A DNA stretch of 5,954 nt from the NCBI GenBank assembly GCA_949346185.1, contig CASGVX010000138.1:1-5954 (forward strand), given 5' to 3'. The translations under genes were made by a program, and so were the position numbers. Below are positions 5,759-5,954 of the stretch, in pieces. The DNA comes from an uncultured Lachnospiraceae bacterium. Its GTDB lineage: Bacteria > Bacillota > Clostridia > Lachnospirales > Lachnospiraceae. How positions within the stretch are numbered: the first letter of the stretch is position 1; each line of letters opens with the position of its first letter. The notes beneath the pieces were generated by a model. That model was not told the origin of the DNA and did not search any database. It saw only the letters and a program-made list of their open reading frames with translations.

Positions 5759-5954
5759 GATTGTAACAATGGATTTTGAATAGTATGCGAAAAATGGTGT
5801 TTGCAAGATTGAAAATGCAATAGCCTTGCATTATAATAAATGATATCAATGTAAGAATCTTTTGGCTTTGACGAGGCATATAGAATGAAATATATCAGGT
5901 AAGGGACTGTTAAAAAATAACTTTGCATTTTGCGTAAGCTGGAATTTTCATCTG
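5759..5954. other. AT-rich right end without a convincing gene
   Basis: No reading frame here looks coding. The stretch contains a small inverted repeat ATTGT-A-ACAAT (5760-5770), the candidate rightward promoters, and a GGGACTGTTAAAAAAT stretch from 5903 that resembles insertion-sequence ends only loosely. The region between it and padR is filled by the operators, promoter and tandem repeats listed separately. Confidence 0.5.
5809..5837 (+). promoter_or_regulatory. Candidate rightward promoter
   Basis: TTGAAA (5809-5814), a 17-bp spacer and TATAAT (5832-5837) match a housekeeping promoter well. It would start RNA near 5844, divergent from padR, toward a gene beyond the window. A weaker second set, TTGACG (5868-5873) with TATATC (5891-5896), also has 17-bp spacing. 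AT-rich DNA yields chance matches, so confidence is moderate. Confidence 0.4.

Noticed and set aside
5653..5928. N-terminal extension of the PadR protein to about 199 residues
   Set aside because: The extension crosses the consensus promoter and both inverted repeats and has no PadR similarity. The 107-residue form matches the family length.

Overview
The window looks like a piece of a Gram-positive, Firmicutes-type chromosome, most likely a gut Lachnospiraceae (Clostridia). This is an inference from strong AGGAGG-type ribosome binding sites, moderate G+C in the genes with AT-rich control regions, a GH2 beta-galactosidase next to a GPH sugar symporter, a PadR/DUF2812 pair, and a hypothetical protein of a style I associate with Lachnospiraceae. 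No species can be named from the sequence alone.

Layout, left to right. Bases 1-1968 (+) hold the C-terminal ~655 residues of a LacZ-type GH2 beta-galactosidase whose 5' part lies outside the window. After 30 bases comes a complete GPH-family sugar:cation symporter (1999-3468, +), so the two form a galactoside uptake and hydrolysis operon. Bases 3469-3672 are a control region: a 9-bp direct repeat with 12-bp spacing, two TATAAT boxes, and a leader in which one CCGCC block can pair either with a local partner or with the Shine-Dalgarno of the next gene. That gene (3673-4551, +) encodes a 292-residue soluble protein of unknown function with a basic coiled-coil-like tail.

At 4569-4597 a 13-bp hairpin without a T-tract sits between convergent genes. 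On the minus strand a two-gene operon follows: a PadR-family regulator (5652-5329) and a four-TM DUF2812 membrane protein (5336-4608), overlapping by 8 bases. The PadR promoter is near consensus and carries two inverted repeats over its core and start site, which points to autorepression. The remaining right end (about 5760-5954) has no convincing gene; it holds one or two rightward promoter candidates and a weak hint of a mobile-element end.

Functionally there are three units: sugar utilisation (lacZ plus symporter), an individually controlled gene of unknown function, and an autoregulated PadR/DUF2812 membrane module. The possibly undescribed parts are the switch-like leader and direct repeats in front of the unknown gene, and the operator array of the PadR operon.
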